NCBI GenBank assembly: GCA_038496675.1
Contig: CM076663.1
Coordinates: forward strand, 12,287,559 to 12,351,558
Length of the DNA: 64,000 bases
Origin: Rachycentron canadum
Lineage: Eukaryota > Chordata > Actinopteri > Carangiformes > Rachycentridae
Direction of reading: 5' to 3'
Shown piece after piece: positions 10,979-21,566 of the stretch. The notes beneath the pieces are model-generated. The model searched no databases, had not been told where the DNA came from, and worked only from the letters and a program-made list of their open reading frames with translations. Each line of letters opens with the position of its first letter. Position 1 is the first letter of the stretch. Made by a program: the position numbers and the translations under genes.

Positions 10979-12759
10979 ATAATGTGAACAAACTGACTCT
11001 TTAATTTCTTTTTTGGTCTTTTCTTTGACTCAACTCCCCTCTGAGTCCCAGGTTTTGTTTATTGCTTCACTCAGCAGTAAGTGGTTAAACCAGTGGATAA
11101 AGCAGGCTAAGGATGGAAATATATTTTAGTAACACACATTCAAAAAAACTCACGTGTAGACATGAAGTCTCGCTCTGCTGTTATCACACACTAACATTAG
11201 CATGGCCTACATACCATTTCTAACCCACTGACATTACATGCAACCCCATACGCCTCAATTCTACATCTGACAGAGCTACTGTGTATATATAAGTATGATC
11301 ACAGCCTCTTAACAGCCCATTTACACTTGCTGAACTCAGTAAACCCTCAAGGGAGAAGCAGTCAGAGATGTTACAATTCTTAAGTCATTGCATAAAATGT
11401 ACTTGTGAAATAATTACATAAACTGCCGTAAGGGATTTGTCAGCACACAGGAAAGAGCATTATTCTAAATTGGTCTTTAGTTTACATTCTTAGCATCAAA
11501 CCAGATGAGACCAAGGTCACTTGAAGTGGAGGAGTACTTATGGGTCTGCAGATGGTCTTCCCTGAATCCAAAGAGGACAACAAGCTGTCCTGGCCTTGGG
11601 TAGAGTGCTGCTGATATGGAAGTCTGCCTTTACACAGAGGATGGTGGGGGGCAGGGGGGCATATTAGTCTACTTGTGTTAGGAAGGGGCAGAACAGAAGA
11701 ACAAAAGCTCTATCCTCATGCTGGGGTGGGCAGAAGCCAGTTTATGTGTCTGGGGTCCGGTCAGTACCCCATCTGGTGGGTAACAGGGGAACAACCGCAG
11801 TAAAGACAAACTGCCCAAGAACCTGGTTTTAATCTGGACTAGTCACAACTCAAGTGCAGCGAACAGGATTGGGATCTTTATTTATATGTAACAGAAAAAT
11901 AGATTGTGAGCTGTACTATTTTACCAAGACTATTAGTTGGCACATCAAATTTTGGGCTTTTTTCAGAATAAGAAGCTCATTGTTTATCATTAATTTACAG
12001 TTTGCACACTTTGGTGACACTTGGTTGCAAGCAGCCACAGCTTTGATTTTAATTCATCAGCTATAAAGTCTTAATAATCTTCAAACACAAAAACCTTACT
12101 TTGGCTTCTTCGTGTTTATGGTTTCGTATTTAAACTTAAGACTTTTTACATGTAAATGTAAGCATAAAGAAATTATATGGAAAAATAGTGAATTCCTGCC
12201 AATGTTTAACAACCGTCAATGAAAAGCCAGTAGACATTAAAATGCATTTAAGACCTCAAGTTTCACCATAATCTTATTTTCTATAACCTATAATATAATT
12301 TTATGGGAATATGATCATTTTAAATTATAGCCTGCACACATTTTTTTTTTTAAAATTGTGGATTCCCATAGTCTCATAGAGATAAAAAGTTGTGATGATG
12401 GAACTGTCAATTTTAGAGAGATTGTCGCACATTGTGACAGGATGGAAGTTATAGAGATTATGTAGTTTTACCCCTGGATATAGATGCACTATGTGTATAC
12501 AGATTGTATGTCTTTTATAGGTCTCACTTGTGTATATGAACATGGGAGAGGGGTTTCGGGTTGATAGAAGAAAACAAATTAAACGCAAACCTTGTAATCT
12601 CAGGCCCTCAACGGTTTTGTGTTAAAAAAAATTGTAAATAAAAAAAAAAAGTTTGTCAACATATCAAATAAGCAAATCAGATAAAACTTGAAGTTAGAAT
12701 GAAGTTGCTATTAGTGAACCCAAACACGGACTAATTTAAATTGGGGGACAAATGTCTGT

Positions 12760-12983
12760 TTGGACCGAGTCTCAGCTGATTTGACCAGGTTTGGCTCGGG
12801 ACCTGTTCTGGTCGCTGATTGGCTGATTCACTTTCACGCGATAATTCTCCGTCACACCTCTGACGGATCAATCAATCAATCAACCTCGTTAAGCTCCGCG
12901 AGCTTTTCGCTTCGTGACCCCGTCGGTCTTAATTGATTATTAACGCACGTTTATTGGTTTTGACGTTGGCTCGGGTCGCTAAT
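12760..12983 (+). promoter_or_regulatory. nobox: Candidate nobox promoter / 5'UTR
   Basis: The 220 bases before the nobox ATG are richer in CpG than the surroundings. They contain inverted CCAAT boxes (gattgg near 12819 and ttattgg near 12951). A TAATTG motif at 12930-12935 matches the NOBOX homeodomain recognition core, hinting at autoregulation. No TATA box close to a defined start was found; the transcription start is unknown. Confidence 0.4.
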
Positions 12984-15900
12984 ATGGATGAAGACTGTGA
13001 CATAGCTGAAGATTTTGGTAAGGCCATTGAGTTTTAGGCGATTTGTTTGAGCCTGTACCGACTTCTTCTGGCTTTTTTCATCTCCCAGCAAAGACTTGAC
13101 TAGTGAAAGTCTTTATCATTTCAGCTTTGAAAGACTTTTAAAACTTTCTGGGCGCATTTAAAGCCCATAATCTCCCCTTTGAGGTGCAGCTGCCTGTGCT
13201 GTCGAGCTCTAGGGAGACAAATGAACAATTTAAACTCCGTTATTAACATTGACGACCCGGTGTTTGTAGACGGGGACAGGTTAGCTGCGTTAGCAGCAGC
13301 TAGCCGCTCCGAGTTAATTAACGGTCAGGTGAGGTGGCACGAGGCGCTGCACAGCTGGGACACTAATTAAGTCACTGAAGGCTGAGCTCCTCCTGAGGAT
13401 GACGTTTATCAGGTGTCAGTCAACCTGGAGGTCACCACACATCCATGAAGTATGAAAGGAATAACTCCTCCAACATGATGGAGTTATTTCTGATAATATA
13501 GGTAGTTTTTATGATGTAATAACCAATATTTATGGCCTACAGGGGTTTTACCTGTGTGCAAAATGTAATGGAAGATCATAGTTCTCACTTTTAAACATTA
13601 AGGAGTTGCAAACCTGGCCCTTGGTCAGGATTTGGTGTGTGTATCCCATGAACAAATGTTTTAAATATTTAGATTTGTCACAGAGTAACTGTTTCATTAT
13701 GTTTTCACTGCTTTTATTTAGGTACATTTAGCCGTAACATGCTCTAGATGCAGGTTCACAGTGGAGCTGAAACAGTCAGTTGTTGACAAAAAATTAATTG
13801 CAACTATTTTGATTTGACCATTTTCTGGGCAAAAATAAAGTAACTGATGAACTGATTTTGGTTTGATAAAAGAAGCATTTTGAAAATAATACTCTCACAA
13901 TGTGTTTAATTGTTGCCTGTGATCCCCAAGGGTTGTTTAAACTCCAAATTCCCCCGATTGCTTTATTTTTCTTATGGGGAAAATCTGGCTGTTGCAGTCA
14001 CAGATTGCAAAATTATGTGGGACTCTCTCTCTAGGCCCGGTTTTGATTAAAAGTAGAGGTTTTAGAGACAAAGTACAGATGACTTGCCGTAAATAACCAC
14101 AATGAAAGGGGTTCAAGCTAACATCTGCAGAAAAATAAACAACATCACTTCACTCTGTTGCAGACTGTCCCAGCCTTCTGTGTGAGGAATTGGAGGATCT
14201 GGAAACAAAGAATGATCAAGGGAGAGTGAGGAAACGAAGAGAAGGAGAGGAGGACGTGTTTAATCAGAAGGAGGATGAGGAGGTGGGAGAGGAGACAAAA
14301 AGCAGAGAGAAAAAGGGGGAGGAGGAAAAGGGAAAAAAAATGTTTAAAAGGGAACTGGTGGCAACAGAGGGAGAAGAGGAGGAGCAGGCGAAGCCAGAGA
14401 GTAGGCTGGAAGTGGAGGAGGCACAAGAGGTGCAGATGGAAGACAGTGAGATTGAGAACAACAAGGAAACAATTTCTGATTATCAACAGAATAAAGAAAC
14501 AAAAAGGTTAGAAGAGAAAGATGAACAGAAAAAGAGTAGGAAGAGGAGAGCTAAGAAGCAAAATGAACGAGTGAGAAATAGGAGAGCAGTAAGAGATGTT
14601 AGTGACAGGTGTGAGGAGGAAAAGAAGAGTCAGATACAGGAGGTTTCAGTGATGAGCTCAGAGGAGAGCTCAGCTCTGTCTGAGCCTCCCTTTGGACTGA
14701 TGAACAGCTGTGACTTATCTGACCCCATCTACCTGGGTTGTGGAGGGACGGGGCAGTATGGACCCCCAGTTCCCATTCCCCTGTTGTACTCTACACAACT
14801 CCCAGTTCCAAATCAACCTGCACCACCTCAGACTCAAGGGACAAAGAGGCCTCACAGCCCACCTCTGCCTCACAGTCTACCCCAGCAGGGCCCACAGCCT
14901 CTCGAGGTGAGAATAGAAGAGGATGAGTTGGCTTTAGATTTCTGTAACATTGTCAGACTCATGATGCACAGTTTGAAGACAAAAGGATGAAAATCGATGC
15001 AGCAGAATTCAACTTTGTTTTTATCCTACCCAATCTTCTTACTTGTCTAAACCTTGTGCAACATAACCTGACAGTTACTGTAGAGATTCAGTTGTGTTAT
15101 ACCAGTAGTAGCTAATGTAGCAGTGAACCTTTTATTATGTCAAGTTTTTGTTGACATTGGAAGACGTATAATTTCAAATATATTTTCATTTTTGAGGTTA
15201 GTAGTATTGTGCTGGATTCTCCCCCTATTTACATACATGGAGGGGTGAAACAATCAGATGTTAGGACAACAAATAGAATTAAGTTTTGTGAGTTTAGCTC
15301 ATTTTTGGCTGCATGTTCCAGTAAAGATCTCCAGAACTGTAATAATATCTAATGTATTGTGTATTACAGTGTACTGCATATGAAATGATGCACACCTACA
15401 ACCTTCTGCAATTTTAATGATGTAGCTGTAAAATAACATCCTAGATTTTAATATTTACCTCAGCGTGTGATGTAGTGTGATACTCGTAGGCGTCAGTAAT
15501 AGAATTTGATAAAGTCAGACTTTGGCAGATCATTTCATCTATCTGTGCAGCTATGTGAGTGGAAGTGCTGAAAAACTGATTATATTTTATCATTATTTGG
15601 CTGTACGACATACTGTTACCTACACCATGAAATTTGTCAGTAATCTATATTTTGTAGGAAGGTTTTGTTCATCACTTAGAGTCATAAGTAATCACAGTTG
15701 AAGTCATGGGTTGATAGCAAGAAATTTAAATTCTCCTGATTTCAGCCTCAGTGGCACTCTTTACGAAATAAAAGTAAACAGGAAAGGAGGAGGAAGCCTT
15801 TAAATCAGAAGAATTGCTTGCAAGTTTGCTTGTGAATCCACCCAAACACAAAGGGAACTATTGAAGACAGGACTGTGGGCTCTGGGGAATTGCAACTGAC

Positions 15901-18900
15901 ATGTTTCTATATTTTGTGTTGTTTGATGGACCAAACAATTAAGAAAATTATAGCATTTTAAATTAAATAATCATAATCTCTAGCCTTAGAATATAACAAA
16001 TCAGTGTCACAGATTGAAGGCTCATAGACAACACTGGGAATTAATTACTTGGTCCTTTTTAAGATTTGAACTGTTTCCAAAAAGTCTTTGCTGCATTGCT
16101 TTCTGCGGGTTGAAACATTCAAATTTGCTGTTTTCAGTACAGATCAGCTGTGTTTTGGAAAGCAGACATCCTCAAGGACTTCTGGTCTTCACCTCATTTT
16201 TTAAAGATTATGCTCATCTTGAAATACACTAAATCAGTAATTTAAGATGAGATGATCAGTGCAGATTTTTGCTTGGCTCGTGGCAGATGGAGATAACCCA
16301 GGTTTACTCTACCCGACGCTCCATTCGCTACAGCACCAGGGGCAGAGGCAGGGCCCTCAGCTTCCCTCTGCTCCCTGGGTTAGATGCTGTGGACAGCTGC
16401 CTGCTGCCGCCTGCACCGAAGAAGAAAACACGAACACTCTACAGTACTGGTAACCAAATTGTCTATTTGCAGGGATGTTAAAAACTATAAAAATACTTGA
16501 CCTGCATTGTGTGTGTGTGTGTGTGTGTGTGTGCGCGTGCGTGTGTGCGTGTGTGCAGATCAGTTAGAGCATTTAGAGGCCCTGTTCCAGGAGGACCACT
16601 ATCCTGATGCAGAGAAAAGGAAAGTCATTGCAGCTTCAGTGGGTGTCACACCTCAGAGAATTATGGTTAGAAGGCCACCCCTCTCTTTTCTTCTTGCTTG
16701 ATTTTCTTGCATTACTCCTTTCCATTGATAAGTTGACAGTCTACTCTTTCTACTACTTTCTATTAACCATGTGCCCAACATATCTCGGTCACCTTCCATT
16801 GTCTCTCCTGGTCGTTTTTCCTCTATCTGTATGATCTGCTGCTCTGTTTTGGTGTCACAGGTATGGTTTCAGAACCGCAGGGCTAAGTGGAGGAAAGTAG
16901 AACGGTCCATCACAGCAAAGGTTGAACACAAACAGAGTAGAGCTGTATACAGCAGCAGCCCCTCACATCATCAAATCAACCCCACCCTGCCCACTATGGC
17001 ACCGAATAGGTCAGTGGTCTCCCTTAAGTGACACTGTGTTCTGATGGCATTATTTGGAGATTTTCTTCCTACCATAATTTAAAATACTTTATTTGATGCG
17101 TGATATGATGTTAGTTATGTTTTCTCATTCTCAGTAAGGGAGCATCTTCTTTTCCTGGTCACTTTGCCACCATGCTGCCCCAACTTGCCCCTGTGGCAAC
17201 CTCTTTTCCCACCCTATCTAACCAGACCCCACCCTCCTACAGCAACCTGCTGGCCAGCCTCAACAGCCCAGGTATAGAAATCCACATACATTTAGACATA
17301 CAGCCTGTAATGTATTAAGTTATTGTGCTCCATAGGTTATGCTATATCCTTACATTGCCACAATACCTTTGTTATTTTCTTGTGTGAAAGTATAATTTTC
17401 ACTGAATGACAAACTCAATCTAGATAATCTTAATTTTTAAATGTCAATGCAGCAGTTATATGGCTCCCTCTTCTTATCTGAGAGTTTGGTAATCTTTGCT
17501 CAGATGGCTTTTTTGACAGTATAAAACAAAGAAAATACTTTTTTAAACAATTCCACAATCAATGGCTGTGTATGCTGTAGTAAAAAACCCTATTTTATTG
17601 GTGTGTACAAAAGAAAAAAGCCACCTGCTTATGCACAGCAACAGCAAGGCAGAGTGCTGAAGCAAAAACAGAAAAATACAGTCACTTTTAGACCAATGTG
17701 ATATGGTATGATGCAGTGTCATGCTGTAAAATCCTGCTTCACAATGTAATAATACAGCAGGGCTTTTTTTGTTCTGAATGGCTGCTAAGGGTATGTACTG
17801 CCTCTGGGTCATAACTGAGGGCACCGAAGCTTCTTTAATATCCATTTGCACAATTAAATTTCAGTGACCAGTTATTAATCTTGAGTGCATTTTGCTCTTT
17901 AAACAAGGAGTTTTATTTTGATTGATTTAAGTTGAGCTTTATGCTGAAATAGAGAAAAACTCTAAAACTGAACTACAGTATTTTATTATGTTTTTAATTC
18001 TCTGTTTAATCAATATGTTTCATCTCCAAGGTCAATCCAGAATGAGAGATGGGGGCCAGCACCAGCTTTCATCTCAGGCCGGGTTGACAGAGTACCACCC
18101 CCGTCCCATGCACAGCCCACCCCCCTTGCGGAGAGCCAGTCTCCCCCTTTTCACAACGACGTACAACTCCTCCAACCCCACACCACCTCTCCTTAACACG
18201 CCAGCTCACACTCCGCCTCTGTTTCTGGATACTCTGGAGGGCGGCTCTACCTTGGCCCATCGTGACACCCAATCTCTGCAGACTGACACCAGGTCAGTTC
18301 AGTTCAGCTCAGCTTAGCTCAGCTCAGCTCACAGAAGACTGTGACATGAATACCAGACGATGATTTGAACAAGAACAACGGGTACAAGAGATGACAGGAG
18401 GACAGACTGCAGACACGAGCAGGGATCCTGTGAAATACTGATATAATGATAGCTCACACAGTGCCTGTGCTAGTGGGAAGTCAGTTTCATCTGGCACTCT
18501 GAAATATTTCAGGAAGCATGCTGAGAGTCATCTCAGTCAGAAATTGCTTTGTGCAAAATTATGTTTATTTGTTTGACTACAATTATGTTTCACAGTACTA
18601 AATAATCTCCCAATCCTATCCAAAACTAAAACAAACAATGAATATCAATAAATTTTCAAGTCCTGCTGTTAAAGAGACTTAAAGGCTCAGTTTGCGCAAA
18701 TCATAAAATACATTTTCATTGCACCTACAAAAAAATAATAGTTCCATTGTGTGTTCTCTATAGTAATTGGGATATCCTGTCTAGCAAACACTGTGCAAAA
18801 CCTAGAGCACGGAATACATTCATCTCCACTATATTTTTGTGGTGACTTAAACCTCAAAAAAAATTATCTGAGAACCTTGGCATAGAGCCTCTGCATGGTG

Positions 18901-21566
18901 AGACATTTACTACTACTACTACTACTACTAGACGTTAGGGAGAACATTTCTTTTTAGACATGCAAGTGGGTTGGTGTCAACATCAGGTCAGAATTTGAAT
19001 CTGTCCAGTACTTCAGTTTTTGACAAAATACTTGAAAAACAAATTACATTGGCCTTAGTCTTTCTAAGACTTAGAAGGTAATGTAGTACCTGTTAAACAG
19101 GTTTGTCACTCAACTTTTCTGTGTGTTATCCTCAGTTCTCTATTTGACTTCGGGGAGAAGCTTGACTACCTTACGTCTAGCCAGCAGAACAACAGTCTCT
19201 CCTACCAGCTTCAGACCTCCTACCCCACAAACCAGCCCCAGCACCAACCTCAAGCATCTCTACCCCGCATGGCCTACCTTACCCCCTCCCCCTACCTCAC
19301 CCCTAACCCTTTAGATTCCAACCCCAACTCCTACTTGACCTTTGGGCCTGGAGGCAACTCCACTGGGGTAGTGACCTACTCCACTGGAGGCCACGCTTAC
19401 TTCCAGTCCCAAAGTGCTGGACAAATAATGCTGCAGTCCACTGGTCATCATGGTGAGTCACTAAGCCACAAAACACGCAAGTTGAAGGATTTTCATGTAA
19501 AATTGAAGGGTTCCAAAATGGAAAGAAAAAGACATTGAAAAAAAATAACATTCAATGTAATATCAAACAACAGTTATATAAACCAAAATATATATCCACA
19601 CGACCAATTAATAATTATTTCTTCAGATATCATAAATAAAAAGCATTAAATATTCCTATAAATAGAATTTCATTAATAAGCTGTTGCCTTACTCCTTTAA
19701 ATTTATAATGGCACCTCTATAAATCCTGCTTCTTTTCTCAACTCGTTACAAGGCATGATTGAATGTTTGGTCTCACACGTTTCTCTAAATACTATGATAC
19801 CTATGGGTCCTACCTGCTGTTACGTTGGAGATGAAGCCAGTCAGAGGTGTGAATAAGATAAGCAACAAAGTCAGAAACTTCAAAGCAACAACAAAATACT
19901 GCACAACTCATCCAAAATTTAAAAATTCACTTACTGTTGCATGTGTCAGAATAAGTACACTTGTTTATTATTATTAAAGAACTAGATACTTTCTGATGTA
20001 GTTTTGTGATGCCATTTTTTTAAGCCGTGTTGGCGACACTCTGGGCTGGAGGCATAGTGTTTTTGGATTGTATGTCCACCTGTCCCGTTCTTGTAAACAT
20101 ATCTCAGTAATGTCTTGAGGAATTTCTTTAAATTTGGACCAGATATTCTCTTTAACTCAAAGATGACCTGTTCAAGGTCACAGTGTTCTCATGTTCTTGT
20201 GAATACAATACATCGGGAATCAGAGGGATTTCAGAGGGAATCTAGATGAAAGGTTTACTTTACTCCAAAATGAATTGGTTGGAATTTGGTATCCAGAGGT
20301 CAAAGGTCAAGGTCACTGTGACCTCACCAAAGGTGCTTTTGGTCATAGACACATTCATATGCTAATTCTGACACAATAACACTAATGTGTAAATAGATAA
20401 AATTATGCATTGTTGACATTTCACATCTAAGTGTAAAAAAAAGGTCAACTTCACTGTGATTTTTCAAAGCTGTAACTCAGGAAAGGGAGATTATGACCAT
20501 ATCATTTGGCTGGTTGGTGGAGACCACGAGGTGGTTATTCTAGTATACTCACGTCTCAGGCTGGGAGAGTTTCATAACATCCAAGGCTTGGAACCTGCCA
20601 GCAACATTGTCTAATCAGAAAATGTACAGGACTTTTACTTCTGTGGTAACTCAGAAGTCAGTTGATGAAAAAGAACCGCACCATCAACTAAGACTCAAAC
20701 ATAGCTTTATGTTTGTTTATTTAGGTGTATTGCCTTTTATTGATAGTTGATATTAGGTTAGTAGATATTGGCAGTTAAGATAACCAGTAAACAGCATCCC
20801 TGGCTGAAATTAGGTGTGGAAACTTTCTGTTATGTGGTATGCATTGCAACCACTTGGAGATGATGGCTGCAGGATGGGAAACTTTGGGGAAGACCAGACC
20901 TAAGTCAGGGGCACAGATGACATCCAATGATGGATAAGGGTCAGTCATGGTAGGGCGCACCAAGAAGATATACAGGACAGATAGGGATTTTTAGATGTAT
21001 GACAGTAAGAAAGGTGTTTGAAGGTGGGTCCTGTTCCTGAGCCTCAGCTAAATTATCTGTAGCTCAGTTGTCACATGTCTGTTGGGATCTGTGTGTGTTT
21101 TCTCACAGGTGGGATCACAGCGTACCAGTCGTACCCGTGGGGTAACATGTACAGCCAGCCAGCTATGCACCAGCGTGCTCAGTGCCCTCCAACTTATCCT
21201 GCCAGCTTGGGGGCTGCTCGAGACCACCAGCCACCCTCCTCTACCACCCTACCCCCCCCTACATTCTACCCCCGGGGGGAACTTGGGCTTTCACATGCAA
21301 ACTCCCAGCGCTCATCACACACTCAGACACACACCACCACCACCACCAGCAGCAGCACCACCTCCCTCCCACCTGTGTCCACTCTGAGGCCATCACACCT
21401 CAGTGCAGAGAGCACTCCAACCAAGGTTACATCCCTGTTGCCCTCACAGGTCAGCCCTGCCTCACCAGAAAGCCCTCCAGTGCCCCCTTGTGTCAAGATT
21501 GAGTATGACAGCCCCCGGGAGATTCACAGTCATTTTCACTGTGACTTTTCACCAATACATTTTTGA
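12984..21566 (+). CDS. nobox: NOBOX oogenesis homeobox protein (9 exons)
   Basis: Exons: 12984-13017, 14164-14906, 16287-16449, 16559-16665, 16861-17009, 17135-17271, 18031-18292, 19136-19452, 21109-21566. Together they make 2370 nt, a 789-aa protein, with every junction GT-AG and in phase. NOBOX is an oocyte-specific transcription factor needed for primordial follicle growth. The homeodomain (residues ~304-363) begins KKKTRTLYSTDQLEHLEALF, continues HYPDAEKRK and VGVTPQRIM, and has recognition helix VWFQNRRAKWRK with Gln50-Asn51. These are NOBOX hallmarks. The N-terminal exon 2 is extremely Lys/Glu-rich (residues ~20-170). The C-terminal half is Pro/Ser/Thr/Tyr-rich (LPRMAYLTPSPYLTP, GQIMLQSTGHHG), like the mammalian activation region. 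Near the end VKIE is a sumoylation-type motif. The start ATG opens a 34-nt exon (MDEDCDIAEDF); an alternative upstream start cannot be excluded. Confidence 0.93.
13018..14163 (+). other. nobox: nobox intron 1
   Basis: From donor gtaagg to acceptor ctgttgcag. Contains a short gctagc/gttagc-rich patch near 13280-13310 and a fragment of a dispersed fish repeat around 13758-13845 (gttgttgacaaaaaattaat tgcaactattttg). No coding signal. Confidence 0.8.
14907..16286 (+). other. nobox: nobox intron 2
   Basis: Donor GAG|gtgaga to acceptor gtggcag. The reading frame of exon 2 stays open 28 codons past the donor to a stop at 14988-14990, so intron retention would give a protein without homeodomain. Otherwise AT-rich with no further signal. 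Confidence 0.8.
16419..16899 (+). other. nobox: nobox homeobox (spread over three exons)
   Basis: The homeodomain is coded by 16419-16449, 16559-16665 and 16861 to about 16899. Introns interrupt it in helix 1 (after LYST) and immediately before VWFQNRRAKW in helix 3. The first of these introns is only 109 nt and consists largely of (GT)n. Confidence 0.92.
16509..16556. repeat. (GT)n microsatellite forming a nobox 3' splice site
   Basis: GT-rich repeat with GC variants running directly into the acceptor gtgtgcag|ATCAG of the homeobox exon at 16559. There is no conventional polypyrimidine tract. Confidence 0.9.
17272..18030 (+). other. nobox: nobox intron 6
   Basis: AT-rich intron, donor gtatag and acceptor catctccaag. 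The acceptor tract is weak in pyrimidines near the AG. No other features seen. Confidence 0.8.
18293..19135 (+). other. nobox: nobox intron 7
   Basis: Begins with an imperfect five-base AGTTC/AGCTC tandem (18297-18335) directly after the donor and has a (TAC)n run at 18906-18930. No coding signal. Confidence 0.8.
19453..21108 (+). other. nobox: nobox intron 8 with interspersed repeat
   Basis: Donor gtgagt to acceptor tttctcacag. Contains the repeat at about 20000-20570. No exon seen. Confidence 0.8.
20000..20570. repeat. Fish interspersed repeat in nobox intron 8
   Basis: Carries the phrases tcttgaggaatttctttaaa tttgg, ccagaggtcaaaggtcaagg tcactgtgacctcac, cattcatatgctaattctga cacaa and a terminal gagaccacgaggtggttatt ctagtat. 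This is a widespread teleost repeat known to me by sequence, not by a verified family name. Confidence 0.65.

Larger units (their letters stand above)
9431..12700. other. Intergenic region sdc3-nobox
   Basis: About 3.3 kb without a supported gene. It holds a (TA)n run (9545-9578), two opposite-facing copies of a fish interspersed repeat (about 9715-9830 and 10335-10580), and a long (GT)n microsatellite (10921-10978). The rest is AT-rich unique-looking sequence. Confidence 0.7.

Noticed and set aside
13179..13370. 63-codon open frame in nobox intron 1
   Set aside because: Overlaps a gttagc/gctagc-rich patch common in fish introns; joining it would break nobox phase continuity.
14145..14486. 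113-codon minus-strand open frame, Leu/Phe-rich
   Set aside because: Antisense of the Lys/Glu-rich nobox exon 2; the sense strand is supported by phase and homology.
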